In this document: positions 16,639-19,282 of the stretch, in pieces
Layout of the letters: each line of letters opens with the position of its first letter
Position numbering within the stretch: position 1 is the first letter of the stretch
Assembly: GCA_031268545.1 (NCBI GenBank)
Contig: JAIRXD010000041.1
Coordinates: forward strand, 1 to 19,282
DNA from: Puniceicoccales bacterium
GTDB lineage: Bacteria > Verrucomicrobiota > Verrucomicrobiia > Opitutales > LL51
Length of the DNA stretch: 19,282 nucleotides
Direction of reading: 5' to 3'
The notes under the pieces: model-generated
Database searches by the model: none
What the model saw: only the letters and a program-made list of their open reading frames with translations
What the model was told of the DNA's origin: nothing
Made by a program: the position numbers and the translations under genes

Positions 16639-16667
16639 ATTCAAATAGTCTTCTAATGGTCAGTCAA
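16639..16667 (-). promoter_or_regulatory. Candidate sigma-70 promoter of the rpmF operon
   Basis: On the minus strand TTGACT (16667-16662) is followed after 17 bases by TTGAAT (16644-16639), a five-of-six -35 match and a four-of-six -10 match. It lies 29 bases upstream of the rpmF ATG, with AGGA between. It would drive the rpmF-plsX-fabH genes and perhaps the whole minus-strand run. Not tested. Confidence 0.4.
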
Positions 16668-16700
16668 GTTTTTTTAATAAAGGATATAAATTTCATTCGT

Positions 16701-16728
16701 TTGACATTATAAATACAATCTCTAGACT
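16701..16728 (+). promoter_or_regulatory. Candidate sigma-70 promoter of the prepilin-like gene
   Basis: TTGACA (16701-16706) is a perfect -35 box; TAGACT (16723-16728) lies 16 bases on and matches four of six -10 bases. Transcription would begin near 16735, only about five bases before ATG 16740, so the message may be leaderless; no Shine-Dalgarno is visible before that ATG. It is back-to-back with the rpmF promoter. Confidence 0.35.
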
Positions 16729-16739
16729 ACGATAAAGCT

Positions 16740-17387
16740 ATGCGAAGATTACGTGGATTCACTTTGATGGAAATGCTCCTGGCCTTGAGTATAGGAGCAG
16801 TGGTTATTGTTGGCTGTGCATCCACTGCCATAACTTTTATAAATCTATGGGCCAGAGAAGGAAAACATGATTTATCGAAAGAAAGGGATTATACAGTCAG
16901 CAAAACACTTTCAGAGGAAATGTTCAAGGCCATCTTCGAATCCATAGATGATATAGATTTTAAAGCTCTACCTGAAAATAATAATCTTGAAAACACATAT
17001 CTTCATTGGCGTTCCTATGATGAACCACTACCATTTATAGAAAATGCAAGCAAAGCGATATATGTGGACTGCTGGCTTGTATTTAATAACGTTGATAAAA
17101 CCTTGGATATGCATTATAAAGTAATTAATAGACTTCCAACCAATCCACCTCAAGGGTCTAGTGGAGAGTCTAATGATAATAAAACCAAAACAGTTCCTCT
17201 ATTAACAAACTGCCTTGGAATAAAATATTTATACTTTACTCCTGGCTCTGGTAATTCCAAAGGGTCATGGGAAAGTTCTAGCACTCCCAAATCGATAAAT
17301 AACGAAAAGACTGGCAATCAAGAAAAATGGATTATCCCAGACCTTCTAACAATTTTCATCAATAATACAATAAATCCACAGCAATAA
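16740..17387 (+). CDS. Prepilin-type N-terminal methylation protein (GspJ/PulJ-like minor pseudopilin)
   Basis: The 215-residue protein has a type IV prepilin leader: the short basic MRRLRG, a cleavage site after Gly6, then FTLMEMLLALSIGAVVIVGC with the conserved Glu at mature position 5 and one long hydrophobic helix. The rest is polar and low in recognisable motifs, with an Asn/Ser/Gly/Lys-rich loop at about 140-195. The size and single-helix form fit a minor pseudopilin such as GspJ of a type II secretion system, or a similar Verrucomicrobia/PVC fimbrial-type protein. No other secretion or pilus gene is in the window. It is divergent from rpmF and its stop is 10 bases from the convergent gene at 17398. 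The exact subfamily is unknown. Confidence 0.75.
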   Translation: MRRLRGFTLMEMLLALSIGAVVIVGCASTAITFINLWAREGKHDLSKERDYTVSKTLSEEMFKAIFESIDDIDFKALPENNNLENTYLHWRSYDEPLPFIENASKAIYVDCWLVFNNVDKTLDMHYKVINRLPTNPPQGSSGESNDNKTKTVPLLTNCLGIKYLYFTPGSGNSKGSWESSSTPKSINNEKTGNQEKWIIPDLLTIFINNTINPQQ

Positions 17388-17397
17388 CAACAGTATT

Positions 17398-18948
17398 CTA
17401 AAGCACTGCCATGTCAGCACCTATTGTGCCGAAACCTAGGTTATCTTCTGTGGCTTCAGATAATTGATCAATGGTTGATCTTGTTTCTTTTATTGCCTTA
17501 TCTAATCCAATGGAATTTAGAATTGGGCTGTTAGCATGGGAAACGCCGAAGGATAGCATATAATCTAAACACCTTTTGTAACGATTTAAAGTTATCTCTT
17601 TACTAACCCGAAGCCGTTTGATGTACCAATCGCTGGCCAGGATATTTTCAGGATAAAACATAGCCCTGAACTCGTCAGAAACCATGGTCATTCCGTTATA
17701 ATCACCCTTGGCCATTATATGCAGCAAAGCTTTTATTGGAGGACAGGCCTTGGCTATGGAACCATCTTCAAAAAATATGGCTGCAGCCCGTTTATGGGCA
17801 TTGACCATATTTTCCATACTATCGGCAAAAATATCCATATCCTGGAGCTCTGGCTTTAATATTTCATCGGAAAACACCGTATCAGAGCTTAATAGTATCC
17901 TGCCAAAAAATGAGGATACAAACTTCTTGGTTATACGACAGCCTAGCCTACTACTGGCAATGGTTTTTTCATTATATACCATATCGCTGCATTTTTCCAA
18001 AAATCCATTGGATATGAGATAATCAGGACTTCTCTCCGTGGAAGTCATTCGGCATACTATTTCTGGAATTAAATAGGATATGTCATGGCCAACTTTCACC
18101 CTGGGACCGATGCATCCCGCCGAGGATATGAATCCACCATATCCAGTTACAAGAAAGCTTACCAGAGTATTATTAAGATCAATGACTGTGCTTAAACAAT
18201 TAAAGGGCCCTTTGGTCATGACTCCTTCCAGCCCAGCGCAGGTGGAAGATGGAGATTTGCCGGTCATGTTTGAGGCGAATTCCATAAAAAGCTCGGGCAA
18301 CTCCAAGTAGTGCAATGGATTATGAACACATAGAGGTTTTATTCCTTTTTCCGGAGGATTATTTCTACGCCCAGAAACAACCACATCCACCGCATGATAT
18401 ACATTTTGATTGAGAAGAAGTTGATTTGCCAATCGCACGCTCATATTCATTAGATATATGGCTTTAGGATCTAAAAGATCTTCCCTATTTTGTAGATACC
18501 TTGGATTTGTACTGAACTTACCGTCCGACATCTTTCTCAGCTTCGATGGACACACCACATACTTTGGCGATGAATCATTATTCAAAAAATCCAATAAAAA
18601 TTTTTGCATCGGCTCGGTGTATTTAGAAAATCCTATGTTATCTTTCACCATCTCTGCCACCTCTAATTTTGTGAGCGGATGGTAATTACATAAAAAAGTA
18701 TCCGGCAACGTCATATCCAATTCAGCTCCATGATCGTAACCTGGAATAATAGCATCGTCTGGTCTTTGATATAATCTAAATTCACAATTTTCGACAAATT
18801 TTACCGACTTAAATGGTTTATTTAGTCCCGGAAGTTTATTGGTGGGAACTACCGTTGCGGCAGTTATATCGTCTTCCATTTGTATTTTTCTAGCCGGATA
18901 GAAATCGTGACGCAGTGTAAATGTCCGCCAGTGTTTATTTTCCACCAA
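17398..18948 (-). CDS. C-terminal half of a PPi-type PEP carboxykinase-like protein
   Basis: The 516 residues match, from memory, the C-terminal half of a large family (full length about 1,100 residues) to which diphosphate-dependent PEP carboxykinases belong; these interconvert oxaloacetate and PEP using PPi/Pi. Segments I recognise are QMEDDITAATVVP, VKFVENCEFRLYQRPDDAI with ELDM after it (49-79), MTGKSPSSTCAGLEG (228-242), TKGPFN, HDISYLIPEIVCRMTSTERS (289-308), ASSRLGCRITKKFV (331-344), FFGRI and ACPPIKALLHIMAKG (401-415). The start used is TTG 18948, with AGGA at 18954-18957; GTG 18945 is the alternative. The N-terminal half is not upstream, where a different gene ends at 18991. Thus it is truncated, or one part of a split protein. 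The family is likely; the enzyme activity of this half is unproven. Confidence 0.6.
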   Translation of the reverse strand: MVENKHWRTFTLRHDFYPARKIQMEDDITAATVVPTNKLPGLNKPFKSVKFVENCEFRLYQRPDDAIIPGYDHGAELDMTLPDTFLCNYHPLTKLEVAEMVKDNIGFSKYTEPMQKFLLDFLNNDSSPKYVVCPSKLRKMSDGKFSTNPRYLQNREDLLDPKAIYLMNMSVRLANQLLLNQNVYHAVDVVVSGRRNNPPEKGIKPLCVHNPLHYLELPELFMEFASNMTGKSPSSTCAGLEGVMTKGPFNCLSTVIDLNNTLVSFLVTGYGGFISSAGCIGPRVKVGHDISYLIPEIVCRMTSTERSPDYLISNGFLEKCSDMVYNEKTIASSRLGCRITKKFVSSFFGRILLSSDTVFSDEILKPELQDMDIFADSMENMVNAHKRAAAIFFEDGSIAKACPPIKALLHIMAKGDYNGMTMVSDEFRAMFYPENILASDWYIKRLRVSKEITLNRYKRCLDYMLSFGVSHANSPILNSIGLDKAIKETRSTIDQLSEATEDNLGFGTIGADMAVL

Positions 18949-18990
18949 TCCAATCCTAAGATAATGGGCAAAGCTGGTCCAATAACAAAA

Positions 18991-19282
18991 TCAACCATTG
19001 GGTTCTATGTCCTTCAGGACAAGGGCGCCATTCCTATTTATGAACGCTATCTTGTTGCTCTGCAATACTCCGGAGAACGACATGCAGGCCGATACAAGGG
19101 CATTTTTATGAAATATTGTCCCGGGATTTAGCACTGAATTGCAGCCGACCTGGGCCTGATCTCCAAGGATCGAACCAAATTTTTTGAGACCAGTGTCATT
19201 TTTTAGAACATTTATGCATTTTTTGTCCAGGGATAAATTAACCAAAACGGCGCCGGCCCCGAGATGGCAATGGTTGCCTAGG
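18991..19282 (-). CDS. Hexapeptide-repeat (left-handed beta-helix) protein, 5' end outside the window
   Basis: The frame is open to the window's end, so only the last 96 residues are seen. They begin LGNHCHLGAGAVLVNLSLDK and continue through GLKKFGSILGDQAQVGCNSV and LNPGTIFHKNALV, which are hexapeptide repeats of the left-handed beta-helix fold. The layout (GAG.VLVNL, a loop with TGLKKFG, then ILGD..QVG.N..LNPGT) is like the C-terminal part of GlmU and of related sugar-nucleotide nucleotidyltransferases, so a GlmU-like or UDP-sugar pyrophosphorylase partner domain is likely. The TGA stop at 18991 is in the same frame as the PEPCK-like gene that starts 42 bases on. The substrate cannot be told from this part. 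Confidence 0.7.
   Translation of the reverse strand, partial: LGNHCHLGAGAVLVNLSLDKKCINVLKNDTGLKKFGSILGDQAQVGCNSVLNPGTIFHKNALVSACMSFSGVLQSNKIAFINRNGALVLKDIEPNG

Noticed and set aside
1-19282. CRISPR arrays, tRNA or rRNA genes, insertion sequences, toxin-antitoxin or phage-defence genes.
   Set aside because: No regularly spaced repeats, cloverleaf-like sequences, transposase genes or terminal inverted repeats were seen; nearly all of the window is taken by housekeeping and envelope genes.

Overview
The window reads as a compact stretch of chromosome from a Gram-negative bacterium of about 40% GC. CMP-KDO synthetase, heptose epimerase, an MsbA-type flippase, an LptE-like lipoprotein and a BamD-like lipoprotein show an LPS-bearing outer membrane. 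The rpmF-plsX-fabH order, the tiny KR-rich mS38/COX24-like protein ahead of kdsB, the GldA-like ATPase, and the large phosphoenolpyruvate-carboxykinase-like protein all fit the Verrucomicrobia/PVC group, perhaps Opitutae. That placement is inference from gene content, not proof. Gene spacing is tight, with convergent genes that overlap or nearly touch. Three genes carry likely lesions, which suggests a lineage under relaxed selection, for example host-associated.

Layout. 1-2290 (+): the 3' part of murB, then malQ. 2278-3157 (-): kdsB preceded by a 33-codon mS38/COX24-like gene. 3327-5701 (+): a lipid-transport operon (MlaF-like ATPase, MCE-domain protein, PqiC-like lipoprotein) with no MlaE permease. 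5715-16610 (-): eleven genes in one direction, which in transcription order are rpmF, plsX, fabH, a bamD-like gene, an lptE-like gene, rpe, prmA, msbA, hldD, a GldA-like ATPase gene and an MFS transporter gene. 16740-17387 (+): a lone prepilin-like gene, divergent from rpmF. 17398-18948 (-): the C-terminal half of a PPi-PEPCK-like protein. 18991-19282 (-): the end of a hexapeptide-repeat (left-handed beta-helix) protein that runs off the window.

How the genes work together. Most products build the cell envelope: MurB for peptidoglycan; PlsX and FabH for phospholipid and fatty-acid synthesis; KdsB and HldD for the LPS inner core; MsbA and LptE-like for LPS export; BamD-like for outer-membrane protein insertion; and the MCE operon for lipid traffic between the membranes. 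L32, PrmA (which methylates ribosomal protein L11) and the mS38-like peptide tie the locus to the ribosome.

The points most worth checking are a one-base frameshift that removes the first membrane helix of the MFS transporter, a Gly-to-Glu change in the Walker A loop of the MlaF-like ATPase, the missing N-terminal half of the PEPCK-like protein, an acidic tail out of frame after the bamD-like gene, and the unusually short ribosome-associated gene. I did not find a convincing new multi-gene system, CRISPR array, tRNA, rRNA or insertion sequence.
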